From: Aggregatilineales bacterium
GTDB lineage: Bacteria; Chloroflexota; Anaerolineae; Aggregatilineales; Phototrophicaceae
Reading direction: 5' to 3'
DNA length: 64,000 nucleotides
Assembly: GCA_030834905.1 (NCBI GenBank)
Contig: JAUQWZ010000011.1
Span: 310,001-374,000 of the forward strand
Positions 51,044 through 60,199 of this stretch are shown here, piece after piece. The notes below the pieces were generated by a model, which saw nothing but the letters and a program-made list of their open reading frames with translations, had not been told where the DNA came from and did not search any database. A program made the position numbers and the translations under genes. Numbering within the stretch: the stretch's first letter is position 1; each line of letters opens with the position of its first letter.

Positions 51044-52172
51044 CCTGCGCGACCGCCTGCTGCGGATGCTGCCAATACTGATCATCATGATGGCGGTCTT
51101 TGGCATCGCCCTATACGCCATCCGCAGCCTCATTCCGGGTTTGGCAACCTTCAATTTGCTCAACGGCGCGGTCGCAACCTACGAGTCGGTTGTGGCAACC
51201 CAGGCAGCAGCGCAGGACAACAGCGACAGCCTGGTCATCCTGGAGAGCCAGATCGCCCGCCTCGAAGAGCAGCTTTATAGCAGCGCGTCCATCTTCCTGA
51301 CCCGCGAAGAGTCGGAACTGGTGCTCAACCGCCTGTACAGCTACGCTTACTCGCGTGGGGTGCGGGTGATCAATCTTCAGGCGCAGCAAATCACAGACGC
51401 CACGCCGCCCGCCGAGGCGCTGCCTTACGAAAGCGCCACCCTTCAGCTTCAGGTGATCGGCGGCGTCGCCAACCTGATCGATTTTGTCGCCCATATCCGC
51501 GAAGCGTCGCTGCCGGGCGTCAGCATCGAAAGCCTGAATGTGGCGCGGGCGCAGGACGATATCACCCTGACGATGGTTGTTCGTATCTACACCTCGCCTT
51601 TTGCCTCCGGCAGCGCCCTGAGCATCATTCCGTCGCCAACGGCGACGCTGGTGCCATCAGCAACTCTGGAACCGTCGGCAACCGTTCCACTGCCAACTGA
51701 TACCCCAACGCCAACCGACACGCCGACGATCACCCCAACCCCGTCGCCGGTTCCGCCGACCAGCACGCCGACGGAAACGCCCACCACCGAGCCAGCGGCG
51801 GCTGAAAGCGAACCGACCACAGTCACCGGGGCGACCAGTGAAGCCGTCGTCGAATGTCCGGGCGCGCCGCCTTCGCTGTTCCGCGTCGGCGATATCGCCG
51901 TTGTGGACTTCAATGGGCTGGGGGCGCTGCGCCTGCTGGCAGATCCGAACGGCGGCGTCCTGAGCACGCGCACCCAGGCATACGACAACCACATCCTGGA
52001 GATCATCGCCGGACCGGTGTGCGTGACCAACACTTACTACTGGTACGTGCGCAACATGAGCAACGAAAACACGCTCGGTTGGGCGGCGGAAGCTGTCGGC
52101 GATGAACGCTATATGTGCCCGGAAGCCAACCCGGAATGTGCCGGACTGCTGCCGGGCGCGACGACACCATAA
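51030..52172 (+). CDS. PilO-like protein with Pro/Thr linker and SH3-like C-terminal domain
   Basis: The 380-residue product has an N-terminal TM helix (LPILIIMMAVFGIALYAI), a coiled coil (about 55-85), and a PilO-like ferredoxin-type domain (LQLQVIGGVANLIDFVAHI). A low-complexity Pro/Thr/Ser linker (about 195-260, TPTPTDTP-type) then leads to a C-terminal domain with four Cys that resembles a bacterial SH3 fold (LRLLADPNGGVL and GWAAEAVGDERY). The SH3-like domain could bind peptidoglycan or another envelope polymer. It is the last gene of the archaellum locus; 69 bp follow before dgoD. Confidence 0.62.
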   Translation: MDLASLRDRLLRMLPILIIMMAVFGIALYAIRSLIPGLATFNLLNGAVATYESVVATQAAAQDNSDSLVILESQIARLEEQLYSSASIFLTREESELVLNRLYSYAYSRGVRVINLQAQQITDATPPAEALPYESATLQLQVIGGVANLIDFVAHIREASLPGVSIESLNVARAQDDITLTMVVRIYTSPFASGSALSIIPSPTATLVPSATLEPSATVPLPTDTPTPTDTPTITPTPSPVPPTSTPTETPTTEPAAAESEPTTVTGATSEAVVECPGAPPSLFRVGDIAVVDFNGLGALRLLADPNGGVLSTRTQAYDNHILEIIAGPVCVTNTYYWYVRNMSNENTLGWAAEAVGDERYMCPEANPECAGLLPGATTP

Positions 52173-52241
52173 TTGGCGCTATAATCGACGGCATCAGTCC
52201 GCCTTTTTGACTCTGCGGCTGCTACGAAGGCTTATATTCCG

Positions 52242-53390
52242 ATGAAGATCACACAAATCGAACTGTTTCAGGTGCCGCCCCGCTGGCTGTTCGTCAAAGT
52301 TTCCACCGAAGAAGGCATCGCCGGATGGGGCGAACCGATTGTCGAGGGACACGCGGCTACCACTGCCGCCGCCGTCAGTGAGATGACGGACTTTCTGATC
52401 GGGCGCGATCCGCTGCGCATTCAGGATACCTGGCAGGCGCTGTATCGCAGCCGCTTCTACCGGGGCGGACCGGTGTTGATGAGCGCCATCTCCGGCATCG
52501 ATCAGGCGCTGTGGGATATTCAGGGTAAATGGTTCAACGCGCCCGTTTACAGCCTGCTGGGGGGCGCGGTGCGCGATAAAATCCGCATGTACTCGTGGGT
52601 CGGCGGTGACCGCCCCGCCGAGGTCGGCAGAGATGCGGCTGCCAAACAGGCGCTCGGCTTCAGCGCTATCAAGATGAACGCCAGCGAAGAAATGCACTAT
52701 GTAGACAGCTTTGACCGGATCGAGTCGGTCATCGCCCGCGTCGCCGCGGTGCGCGAAGCGACCGGCTCAGGCTTTGGCATCGCCGTCGATTTTCATGGTC
52801 GGCTGCACAAGCCGATGGCAAAGGTGCTGGCGAAAGAGCTTGAGCCGTTTCACCTGCTGTTCATCGAAGAACCAGCGCCGCCCGGAAACAACGAAGCCCT
52901 GCGCGACATTGCCGCCGCCGCGACCATCCCCATCGCCACCGGCGAGCGCCTGTATTCCCGCTGGGACTTCAAGCCGCTGCTGCACGACGGCTACGTGGAC
53001 ATCATCCAGCCCGATTTATCGCACGCCGGCGGCATCACCGAGGTCTTTAAGATCGCGGCGATGGCGGAAGCCTACGACGTAGCGCTCGCCCCTCACTGCC
53101 CGCTGGGACCCATTGCGCTGGCGGCGTGCCTGCAAATTGACGCCGTCGCTCATAACGCCTTCATTCAGGAGCAGAGCCTCGGCATTCACTATAACGTCGC
53201 CAACGACCTGCTTGACTATCTGACCGATCCGCTGGTGTTTGGTTACCATGACGGCTTCGTGAACCTGCCCACCGCGCCGGGATTGGGCATCAGTGTCAAC
53301 GAGGAGGCGGTGCGAGAGGCGGCGCGCATCGGTCACCAGTGGCACAACCCGGTCTGGCGGCACGACGACGGCTCAATTGCCGAATGGTAA
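52242..53390 (+). CDS. dgoD: D-galactonate dehydratase
   Basis: The 382-residue product has exactly the length of E. coli DgoD and belongs to the enolase superfamily. Metal and acid/base positions are visible in AIKMNASEE, GIAVDFHGRLHKP, LFIEEPAPPGNNEAL and IATGERLYSRWDF, and the C-terminal catalytic His in ALAPHCPLGPIALAA. The closing GHQWHNPVWRHDDGSIAEW is diagnostic of galactonate dehydratase. It turns D-galactonate into 2-keto-3-deoxygalactonate. No dgoK or dgoA is next to it. Its direction and proximity to the archaellum genes are probably coincidental. Confidence 0.93.
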   Translation: MKITQIELFQVPPRWLFVKVSTEEGIAGWGEPIVEGHAATTAAAVSEMTDFLIGRDPLRIQDTWQALYRSRFYRGGPVLMSAISGIDQALWDIQGKWFNAPVYSLLGGAVRDKIRMYSWVGGDRPAEVGRDAAAKQALGFSAIKMNASEEMHYVDSFDRIESVIARVAAVREATGSGFGIAVDFHGRLHKPMAKVLAKELEPFHLLFIEEPAPPGNNEALRDIAAAATIPIATGERLYSRWDFKPLLHDGYVDIIQPDLSHAGGITEVFKIAAMAEAYDVALAPHCPLGPIALAACLQIDAVAHNAFIQEQSLGIHYNVANDLLDYLTDPLVFGYHDGFVNLPTAPGLGISVNEEAVREAARIGHQWHNPVWRHDDGSIAEW

Positions 53391-53393
53391 CTA

Positions 53394-54806
53394 TCAGACC
53401 TTCGCCCGTTTCGCCGCCTGATAGCCGCACATGCCATGCACGCCGCCGCCCGGCGGAGTCGATGACGAACACAGGTACACCCCTTTCAGCGGTGTTGAGT
53501 ACGGATTCAGCCGCAGCGTCGGGCGAGTAAAAAGCTGGCGCAAGTCCTGCACGCCGCCGTTGATGTCGCCGCCGATGTAGTTGGGGTTGTATGCCTGCAT
53601 CGCCTGCGTGTTCATCCCCGCCTTCGCCAGAATGGCATCCCGGAAGCCGGGCGCGAAGCGCTCGATCTGGCTCTCGATGCGCTCGGACATATCGACGGTT
53701 GAGCCGTGTGGCACATGGCAGTATGCCCAGACAGTGTGTTTGCCCTCAGGCGCGCGCGACGGATCAAACAGCGTTGGCTGTGTCAGCAGCACAAACGGAC
53801 GCTCGGCATGAGCGCCAAGCCACATGGCGCGTTCGGAACTGGCGATCTCGTCCAGCGTGCCGCCGAGATGCACCGTCCCCGCCTGGCTGATGTCGGGATT
53901 CGCCCACGGAATCGGTTCCGAGAGCGCGAAATCCATCTTAAAGACGCCCGGACCATAGCGATAGCCGAGCAGCTTGCGGCGGTAGCGCGGCGGCAGCTTA
54001 TCGCCCGCCAGCGCCACGAACTGGCGCGGCGTCACATCGAGAAAGATCGCCCGCGCCGGGGGAAGCTCGTCCAGACTCGTGACCATCTGCCCGGTGACGA
54101 TCTCACCGCCGAGCGAGCGCAGATAGCCCGCCAATGCGTCAGCGATGCGCTGCGCGCCGCCGCGCGGGTAGACCCACCCCGCCGTGTGAGCGCTGGTCGT
54201 CAGCATCAGACCAAAGGCGGCAGTGGCTGGCGTCTCCAGCGGCATAATCGAGTGCGCAGCCATGCCCGCGAACAGCGCCCGCGCCCGTGTCCCGCTAAAG
54301 CGCAGCTTCGCCAGCGTCACGGCGGGCAGCAGCGCGTTCAGACCAAACCACGCCAGCAGCAGCGGGTGGCGCGGCGGCAGCGGAAACGGACCCAGCAGAT
54401 CCTGATTGAGCTGGTTGCTGTGTTCGGTCAGCCAGCCAAACAGGCGCTGGTAGGCTCTGGCGTCGTCGCCAAGCCCGGCGGCAGTTTCGCCCACCGAACG
54501 CCGCACGAACACGGCGTCGCCGCCCTCCAGTGGATGCGCCAGTTCAACCGGCGGCGCGATGAAGTCCAGCCCATAGTCACCTAACGGCAGCGTTTTGAAG
54601 AACGGCGAATCAACCGCCAGCGCGTGGATCGCCGAACAGACATCGTGAATAAAGCCGGGCAGCGTCAGTTCGGCGGAACGGACGCCGCCGCCAATGGTGT
54701 CTCTGCCTTCGAGGACGAGGACTTTGCCGCCCTGCCGGGCAGTAGTGATCGCTGCCGCCAGCCCATTGGGACCCGACCCGACGACCACCGCATCGTATTC
54801 TGGCAT
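53394..54806 (-). CDS. Phytoene-dehydrogenase-like FAD oxidoreductase (CrtI/PYROXD2 type)
   Basis: The 470-residue product has the N-terminal FAD motif VVVGSGPNGLAAAITTARQG, the second motif LEGRDTIGGGVRSAELTLPG, and C-terminal segments typical of CrtI-like amine-oxidoreductase flavoproteins (YSTPLKGVYLCSSSTPPGGG and VHGMCGYQAA). Related proteins include carotenoid desaturases and PYROXD2; there are no carotenoid genes nearby, so a generic NAD(P)/FAD oxidoreductase is the safer name. It is convergent with dgoD (three bases between stops) and divergent from anmK. Confidence 0.88.
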   Translation of the reverse strand: MPEYDAVVVGSGPNGLAAAITTARQGGKVLVLEGRDTIGGGVRSAELTLPGFIHDVCSAIHALAVDSPFFKTLPLGDYGLDFIAPPVELAHPLEGGDAVFVRRSVGETAAGLGDDARAYQRLFGWLTEHSNQLNQDLLGPFPLPPRHPLLLAWFGLNALLPAVTLAKLRFSGTRARALFAGMAAHSIMPLETPATAAFGLMLTTSAHTAGWVYPRGGAQRIADALAGYLRSLGGEIVTGQMVTSLDELPPARAIFLDVTPRQFVALAGDKLPPRYRRKLLGYRYGPGVFKMDFALSEPIPWANPDISQAGTVHLGGTLDEIASSERAMWLGAHAERPFVLLTQPTLFDPSRAPEGKHTVWAYCHVPHGSTVDMSERIESQIERFAPGFRDAILAKAGMNTQAMQAYNPNYIGGDINGGVQDLRQLFTRPTLRLNPYSTPLKGVYLCSSSTPPGGGVHGMCGYQAAKRAKV

Positions 54807-54974
54807 ACCGCTGCGCCTCCTGCCCGCGAACAGCGCCGACTATACCGGAAGCAGCGCCCGACAGCGACCCTGTCAGCCTCACAGCCGAAGCCATTCTGGT
54901 TAAGACCATCTCTTTGCGCCGCGCTGGCGTTGTTTCTATCATATACGGCAGAACTGCGCACACAGGGTACGGCT

Positions 54975-56156
54975 ATGCTCATCGTTGGTTTGATGTCTGG
55001 CACCTCGGTTGATGGCATTGACGCGGCGTTGTGCGAGATTACCGGCGCGCCGCCTCACCTTGAGGCGCGCATCGTCCACGCCATCACTTTTCCCTACCCG
55101 CCGGGCTTTCAGGCGCGCGTTTTAGCTGCCAGCCAGCCGGAGAGTGGGCGGGTAGATGAATTATGCCAACTGAATTTCGCACTCGGCGAGTTGTTCGCGC
55201 GGGCAACCCTGCGGCTGATTGCCGAGAGTAATCAGACCCCCGCCGGCATCGATCTGATCGGTTCTCACGGGCAGACGTTCTGGCACAGCGTCGAAGCCGA
55301 TGGCAGCGTCAGCGCCACGCTTCAGCTTACCGAGGCGGCGGTGCTGGCAGAGCGAACCGGCATCACCACTATCAGCAGCTTTCGCCCGCGCGACATCGCG
55401 GCAGGCGGGCAGGGCGCGCCGCTGACGGCGTATATCGACTGGCTGCTGCTGCGCCATCCCACCAAATGGCGGGCGGTGCAGAATATCGGCGGCATCGGCA
55501 ACGTCACGTTTTTGCCGCCGCTGTCCGACCGAACCAGCCAGCCAAAGGCATTCGACACCGGACCGGGCAACGCGCTGATCGATTCCATTATGGTGCAGCT
55601 AACCGACGGCGCAGAGGCGTATGACCGCGACGCGCAGCTCGCCCGGCGCGGGCGGGTAGACGAGGAATGGCTGCACCACCTGCTCGCCCATCCCTACTAC
55701 GCGCTCCAGCCGCCCAAGACCACCGGGCGCGAGCTGTTCAGCCAGGCGATGGCGGCGGAACTGATCGAGGAAGGACAGCGGCGCGGCAACGATCCGTCGA
55801 GCATTGTCGCCACGATTACGACGCTGACGGCGCAGACGATTGCCGACGCTTACAGCCGCTTCGCGCCCGCGCCGGTAGACGAGGTGATTCTCGGCGGCGG
55901 CGGGCGGCACAACCCGGCGCTGGCGGATATGCTGTCAGGGCTGCTGCAACCCGCCCGCGTGCTGACGCACGAGGACATCGGCATGGACAGCGACAACAAG
56001 GAAGCGCTGGTGTTCGCCGTCCTGGCGCACGAAACCTGGTTCAACCGTCCGAGCACGCTTCCGGCGCTCACCGGCGCGGATCATCCGGTGGTGCTGGGGC
56101 AGATCACGCCGGGCGCGAATTATGGCGACCTCATTCGCAGAACGTGGATACCGTAG
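54975..56156 (+). CDS. anmK: Anhydro-N-acetylmuramic acid kinase
   Basis: The 393-residue product phosphorylates and opens 1,6-anhydro-MurNAc released during peptidoglycan turnover. IVGLMSGTSVDGIDAALCEI is the family N-terminal signature. IGSHGQTFWH, SSFRPRDIAAGGQGAPL, NIGGIGNVTFLP, FDTGPGNALID and VILGGGGRHNPAL follow in the expected order, with the catalytic Asp in RDIAAGG context. The open frame extends upstream to 54624, antisense to the oxidoreductase, but ATG 54975 gives the family start. It implies a peptidoglycan-containing cell wall. Confidence 0.95.
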   Translation: MLIVGLMSGTSVDGIDAALCEITGAPPHLEARIVHAITFPYPPGFQARVLAASQPESGRVDELCQLNFALGELFARATLRLIAESNQTPAGIDLIGSHGQTFWHSVEADGSVSATLQLTEAAVLAERTGITTISSFRPRDIAAGGQGAPLTAYIDWLLLRHPTKWRAVQNIGGIGNVTFLPPLSDRTSQPKAFDTGPGNALIDSIMVQLTDGAEAYDRDAQLARRGRVDEEWLHHLLAHPYYALQPPKTTGRELFSQAMAAELIEEGQRRGNDPSSIVATITTLTAQTIADAYSRFAPAPVDEVILGGGGRHNPALADMLSGLLQPARVLTHEDIGMDSDNKEALVFAVLAHETWFNRPSTLPALTGADHPVVLGQITPGANYGDLIRRTWIP

Positions 56157-56160
56157 CCCC

Positions 56161-56625
56161 ATGCCTATTACCATCCGCCCCATGACCACCCACGATATCC
56201 CGCTGCTCTCCGCGTGGCTGGTGAAGCTGCCGCTGATGCAGCGCTACGGCTTGACCTACGAACGCGCCGCCAGCAATTTTAAGATTGGCATGGAACGCGG
56301 CGACTGGCTGCTCACTGCCGATGCCGCCGCCGCGTCAGCAGGCTTCGCCTGGGTGATCCCGCGCGGCGCGTTCGGGCGCAGTCCGTATCTGCGGCTGATC
56401 GGCGTGCGGGCGGATCTGGCGAGCGCGGGCATCGGCTCGCGCTTGTTGGACGCTATGGAGCGCAAAGCCGCCGATGTCGCCGACGACCTGTTTCTGCTCG
56501 TCTCCGACTTCAACGAAAGCGGTCAGCGGTTTTACCGCCGTCAGGGCTACGAGCAGGTCGGCGCGATCCCCGGTTTCGTCCTGCCGGATGTCAGCGAGTT
56601 GATGTTTCGCAAGCGGCTGAAGTGA
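56161..56625 (+). CDS. GNAT-family acetyltransferase
   Basis: The 154-residue product is a single GNAT domain: ITIRPMTTHDIPLLSAWL at the start, LRLIGVRADLASAGIGSRLL (acetyl-CoA-binding loop), and LLVSDFNESGQRFYRRQGYE near the end. The substrate is unknown. It starts four bases after anmK and is probably translated from the same message, so an amino-sugar or cell-wall peptide target is possible but unproven. Confidence 0.85.
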   Translation: MPITIRPMTTHDIPLLSAWLVKLPLMQRYGLTYERAASNFKIGMERGDWLLTADAAAASAGFAWVIPRGAFGRSPYLRLIGVRADLASAGIGSRLLDAMERKAADVADDLFLLVSDFNESGQRFYRRQGYEQVGAIPGFVLPDVSELMFRKRLK

Positions 56626-56674
56626 TATACTCTTCTGTCACGCAGTTTTACAGTTTTCCATTAAGGAGTTTGGT

Positions 56675-58183
56675 ATGCGTAAAGTGTTGTTGATTTGTTT
56701 GTTATTGTCGTTATTCACCTTTGGACTGGCTTCGGCGCAGGACGACAGCAACGTGCTGATCATGGCGCGGGCGGCGGATACCACCGGACTCGACCCGCAC
56801 ACCCAGACGGCGTTTGCCTCGTTCCGCCTGCTGGAGCTGATCTACGAGCCGCTGGTCAACCTCGACGCCGAACTGAACGTCGTCCCGTCGCTGGCGGAAA
56901 GCTGGGAATTTTCGGATGATGCCCAGACGCTCACCTTCCACCTGCGCCAGGGCGTAACCTTCCACAACGGGGCGGAATTCACCGCCGAAGACGTGGTTGC
57001 CTCGTTCGAGCGGATTCTGAATGAGGAAACCGGCGCGGCGGCGCGGGCGAACTACCTGAGCATCGCCTCAATCGATACGCCCGACGATTTCACCGTCATC
57101 TTCAACCTGTCGGAGCCGGACGTGCCGCTGCTGGCGGCGCTGGCGACGACCAACGCGGCAGTGGTGGACTCCGCCGACATTGAAAGCGGCGACGTGGCGA
57201 CGGTGGCAAACGGCACCGGTCCGTTCGCGCTCGAAAGCTGGGTGCCGGAAGAAACCACCATGCTGACCGCCAACCCGAACTGGTGGGGCGAAGGTCCGTT
57301 TGTCGATGGCATCGATATCCGCATCATCCCCGACGAGACATCGATTCTGGCAGCCCTGCGCGCTGGCACGATTGACTTCGCGCTGATGAACGACCCGCTG
57401 GTGGCGACACTGCTGAGTGGCGACCCGACGATTGTGCTCAACACCGTCCCCGGCATCGCCTACCATGTCTTGCAGCTTCGCTCGATTGATCCGCCGCTTG
57501 ACCAGCTTGAAGTGCGTCAGGCAATCTCGTGCGCCATTGACCGCCAGGAAGTGCTGGACGTGGCATCCCTCGGCGAAGGCGTGGTGACGGGACCGCTGAC
57601 GATGGAAGCCTTCGCGCTGCCAACCGAAGAACTGTTCTGCTATGAAAAAGACCTCGACCGCGCCCGTGAGCTGATGGCACAGGCTGGTATGGAAGAGGGC
57701 TTCACCCTCGACGTGATCGCCGCCAATGCCGAGCCGCCGACTGCCCTGTCCGAAGCCCAGAGCATTCAGGCACAGCTTGCCGAAATCAACATCGCCGTCG
57801 AGATCGAATCGCTCGAACTGAGCGTCTACGTGGATCGCTGGCTGGCGGGTGACTTCCAGGCGGCAATCGCGCTCAACGGCGGTCGCCCCGACCCGTATAC
57901 CATGTACGCCCGTTACTGGCAGTCCACCGGCAACCTGAACAACGTCGCCGGGTACTCGGACGACACGCTGGACGAACTGATGGCATCGGGACGCAGCGAA
58001 ACCGACCCGCAGGCGCGTTATGACATCTTCGCCCAGTTCCAGCGCCATCTGACCGAGCAGGCACCCTGGGTGTGGCTGTACGCGGGTTATGAATACACCG
58101 CCCAGCAGCCCTACGTCACCGGCTTCGTGCCCAACCCGACCGACTCCATTCTTGGGTTGGCGGCAGTTCAGCTAGACCGCTAA
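56675..58183 (+). CDS. Peptide/oligosaccharide ABC binding protein (SBP_bac_5, DppA/OppA type)
   Basis: The 502-residue product has a Sec signal (KVLLICLLLSLFTFGLASAQ) with no lipobox Cys, then the family-5 binding-protein pattern: DTTGLDPHTQTAFASFRLLE, LIYEPLVNLDAELNVVPSLA, LTFHLRQGVTFHNGAEF, and the C-terminal YTMYARYWQSTGNLNNVAGY. It binds peptides or similar solutes outside the membrane. AAGGAG precedes the ATG. It is 49 bp after the GNAT gene and followed by two permease genes. Firm family, unknown ligand. Confidence 0.92.
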   Translation: MRKVLLICLLLSLFTFGLASAQDDSNVLIMARAADTTGLDPHTQTAFASFRLLELIYEPLVNLDAELNVVPSLAESWEFSDDAQTLTFHLRQGVTFHNGAEFTAEDVVASFERILNEETGAAARANYLSIASIDTPDDFTVIFNLSEPDVPLLAALATTNAAVVDSADIESGDVATVANGTGPFALESWVPEETTMLTANPNWWGEGPFVDGIDIRIIPDETSILAALRAGTIDFALMNDPLVATLLSGDPTIVLNTVPGIAYHVLQLRSIDPPLDQLEVRQAISCAIDRQEVLDVASLGEGVVTGPLTMEAFALPTEELFCYEKDLDRARELMAQAGMEEGFTLDVIAANAEPPTALSEAQSIQAQLAEINIAVEIESLELSVYVDRWLAGDFQAAIALNGGRPDPYTMYARYWQSTGNLNNVAGYSDDTLDELMASGRSETDPQARYDIFAQFQRHLTEQAPWVWLYAGYEYTAQQPYVTGFVPNPTDSILGLAAVQLDR

Positions 58184-58191
58184 GACTTTCG

Positions 58192-58225
58192 GCAGGGGCA
58201 GATCAGCGCTCTGCCCCTGCGTTTT
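58192..58225 (+). terminator. Intrinsic terminator/attenuator between binding protein and permeases
   Basis: GCAGGGGCAGA pairs perfectly with TCTGCCCCTGC over a 7-nt loop and runs into GTTTT, nine bases after the binding-protein stop. It should leave excess binding-protein message, with partial read-through into the permease genes. Confidence 0.8.
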
Positions 58226-58242
58226 AACACTGGCATAACTTC

Positions 58243-59199
58243 ATGATTCGTTATCTTGCTCAGCGCGCGATTGCGTTTATTCCAACCCTGCTGGGCGTCT
58301 CCATTCTCATCTTCGGCGCGATCCGGCTGGTTCCGGGAAATGCCATCGTCGCGATGCTCGGCACTGAAGCGGGCATGCTCACCGAAACGCAGCGCCAGTC
58401 GCTGGAAGTCTATTTTGGCTTGGATAAACCGCCGGTCGAGCAGTATTTCAACTGGCTGGGCGGCGTCGTGCGCGGCGATCTGGGTTTATCGGTGCGTCAC
58501 GGGCAGCCGGTGCTGGACGTGATTTTGGCGCGCTTTCCGGTCACGCTCCAGTTGGCGCTGATGGCGGTGACTATCGCGCTCGCCGTCGGCATCCCCATAG
58601 GCATCCTCTCGGCGGTCAAACACAATTCGATCATCGACCTGCTCGGACGAGTGCTGTCGCTGTTGGGTCTGGCGGTGCCCAACTTCCTGCTTGGCACGCT
58701 CATCATTTACGTGCTGTCGGTCTATTTCCGCATCCTGCCCAATTCGGGCGATTACGTGGCGTTCGCTGAAAACCCCGGACGCAACCTCAGCCAGATGATC
58801 TTTCCGGCGTTCACGCTCGGCTTTTCCTTCTCGGCGTCGGTCATGCGAACGACGCGCTCCGCCATGCTCGAAGTGCTGGGGCAGGATTACATGCGCACCG
58901 CCCGCAGCAAAGGGCTGAACGAAGGGACTGTTATCCGGCGGCACGCGCTGCGGAACGCCCTCATCCCGGTCATCACGATTGTCGGCGTCGAAATGGGCTA
59001 TCTGCTCGGCGGCACCGTCATCATTGAGGAAATTTTCGCCCTGCCAGGCATCGGGCGGCTGGTGTTCAATGCCATTTCCCAGCGTGACTACGCGCTGATT
59101 CAGGGCATCACCCTGTTCATTGCCTTCAACTTCGTCATCATCAATCTTGCCGCCGACTTGATCTATACGGCAGTTGACCCCCGTATTTCCTATGCTTAA
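58243..59199 (+). CDS. Dipeptide-type ABC transporter permease DppB/OppB
   Basis: The 318-residue membrane protein has the family start MIRYLAQRAIAFIPTLLGVS, an external FGLDKPPVEQYFNWLGGVV, and the inner-membrane EAA-like loop MRTARSKGLNEGTVIRRHAL. Six TM helices are predicted. It forms the transport channel with the next gene product. The end overlaps the DppC gene by eight bases. Confidence 0.92.
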   Translation: MIRYLAQRAIAFIPTLLGVSILIFGAIRLVPGNAIVAMLGTEAGMLTETQRQSLEVYFGLDKPPVEQYFNWLGGVVRGDLGLSVRHGQPVLDVILARFPVTLQLALMAVTIALAVGIPIGILSAVKHNSIIDLLGRVLSLLGLAVPNFLLGTLIIYVLSVYFRILPNSGDYVAFAENPGRNLSQMIFPAFTLGFSFSASVMRTTRSAMLEVLGQDYMRTARSKGLNEGTVIRRHALRNALIPVITIVGVEMGYLLGGTVIIEEIFALPGIGRLVFNAISQRDYALIQGITLFIAFNFVIINLAADLIYTAVDPRISYA

Positions 59200-60058
59200 A
59201 AAATCTGACTCCTCCAATCCTTCGCTGCTTCGCCGCCTGCTGCGCAACCGCAGCGGAACGGCGGGGCTGATACTGGTCACTCTGTACCTTATCATCGGCG
59301 TTCTCGGCGCAGTCGGCGTGACGCCGTATCCATCGCTGGAACAGCACGCCCGCGACCGCCTGAAGCCGCCCAGCGTCCAGTATGCGCTGGGTACGGATCT
59401 GTTCGGGCGTGACGTTGCCAGCCGTCTGATGGAAGGCGCTGCCAATTCGCTGCGCGTGGCGCTGCTGTCGGTCGCCATCTCGGCGTCGTTCGGCACCCTC
59501 GTCGGCACAACCGCCGGGTACGTCGGCGGGCGTTTCGACAATATCATGATGCGCGTCATGGATGTCTTTTTCGCCCTGCCCGCCCTGCTGATGGCGCTGG
59601 TGATCGTCAGCATCCTGGGACCGGGCATCAACACCACCGTCCTGGCGATTGCCATCGTCTATACGCCAATCTTCGCCCGCGTGGCGCGGGGACCGGTGCT
59701 GTCCGTCAAAGAGATGGAATTCGTGCTGGCGTCGCGCTGCCTGGGAACGTCCGACGCGCGCATCATCGCGCGGCACATTCTGCCCAACACGCTGGCACCG
59801 CTGATCGTGCAGGTCAGTCTGGCACTGTCGTGGTCGCTGCTGACCGAAGCCGGATTGAGCTTTCTGGGGCTTGGCACCCAGCCGCCTACTCCCTCATGGG
59901 GAGTGATGCTCAGCGAAAGCCGGGGCATCGCCGAAATGGCTCCCTGGCTGATGTTGTTCCCGGCGGTGGCAATCGTGCTGGGTGTGCTCAGTTTTAACCT
60001 GCTGGGCGATGGCTTGCGCGACGTACTCGATCCGCGCCTGCGCGGGCAAAAAGGCTAG
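59192..60058 (+). CDS. Dipeptide-type ABC transporter permease DppC/OppC
   Basis: The 288-residue product has the N-terminal TM helix and the LGTDLFGRDVASRLMEGA motif typical of DppC, then the EAA-like loop LASRCLGTSDARIIARHIL and the C-terminal NLLGDGLRDVLDPRLRG signature. Start ATG 59192 overlaps the DppB stop; an upstream TTG in frame is less likely. No DppD/DppF ATPase genes follow, so the ATPases must be encoded elsewhere. Confidence 0.92.
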   Translation: MLKKSDSSNPSLLRRLLRNRSGTAGLILVTLYLIIGVLGAVGVTPYPSLEQHARDRLKPPSVQYALGTDLFGRDVASRLMEGAANSLRVALLSVAISASFGTLVGTTAGYVGGRFDNIMMRVMDVFFALPALLMALVIVSILGPGINTTVLAIAIVYTPIFARVARGPVLSVKEMEFVLASRCLGTSDARIIARHILPNTLAPLIVQVSLALSWSLLTEAGLSFLGLGTQPPTPSWGVMLSESRGIAEMAPWLMLFPAVAIVLGVLSFNLLGDGLRDVLDPRLRGQKG

Positions 60059-60199
60059 CGGCTGCCAGCCTGCGGATATGCGCGGAGATTTGGGCTATAA
60101 TATCATCAGCATCCGCATTATCATCACAGCAATTTGTACACGGGGTCGGCAGCCTCTCATCAGGGCTTGCAAACAGAAGTGACGAGGTGAAGTTACAGC

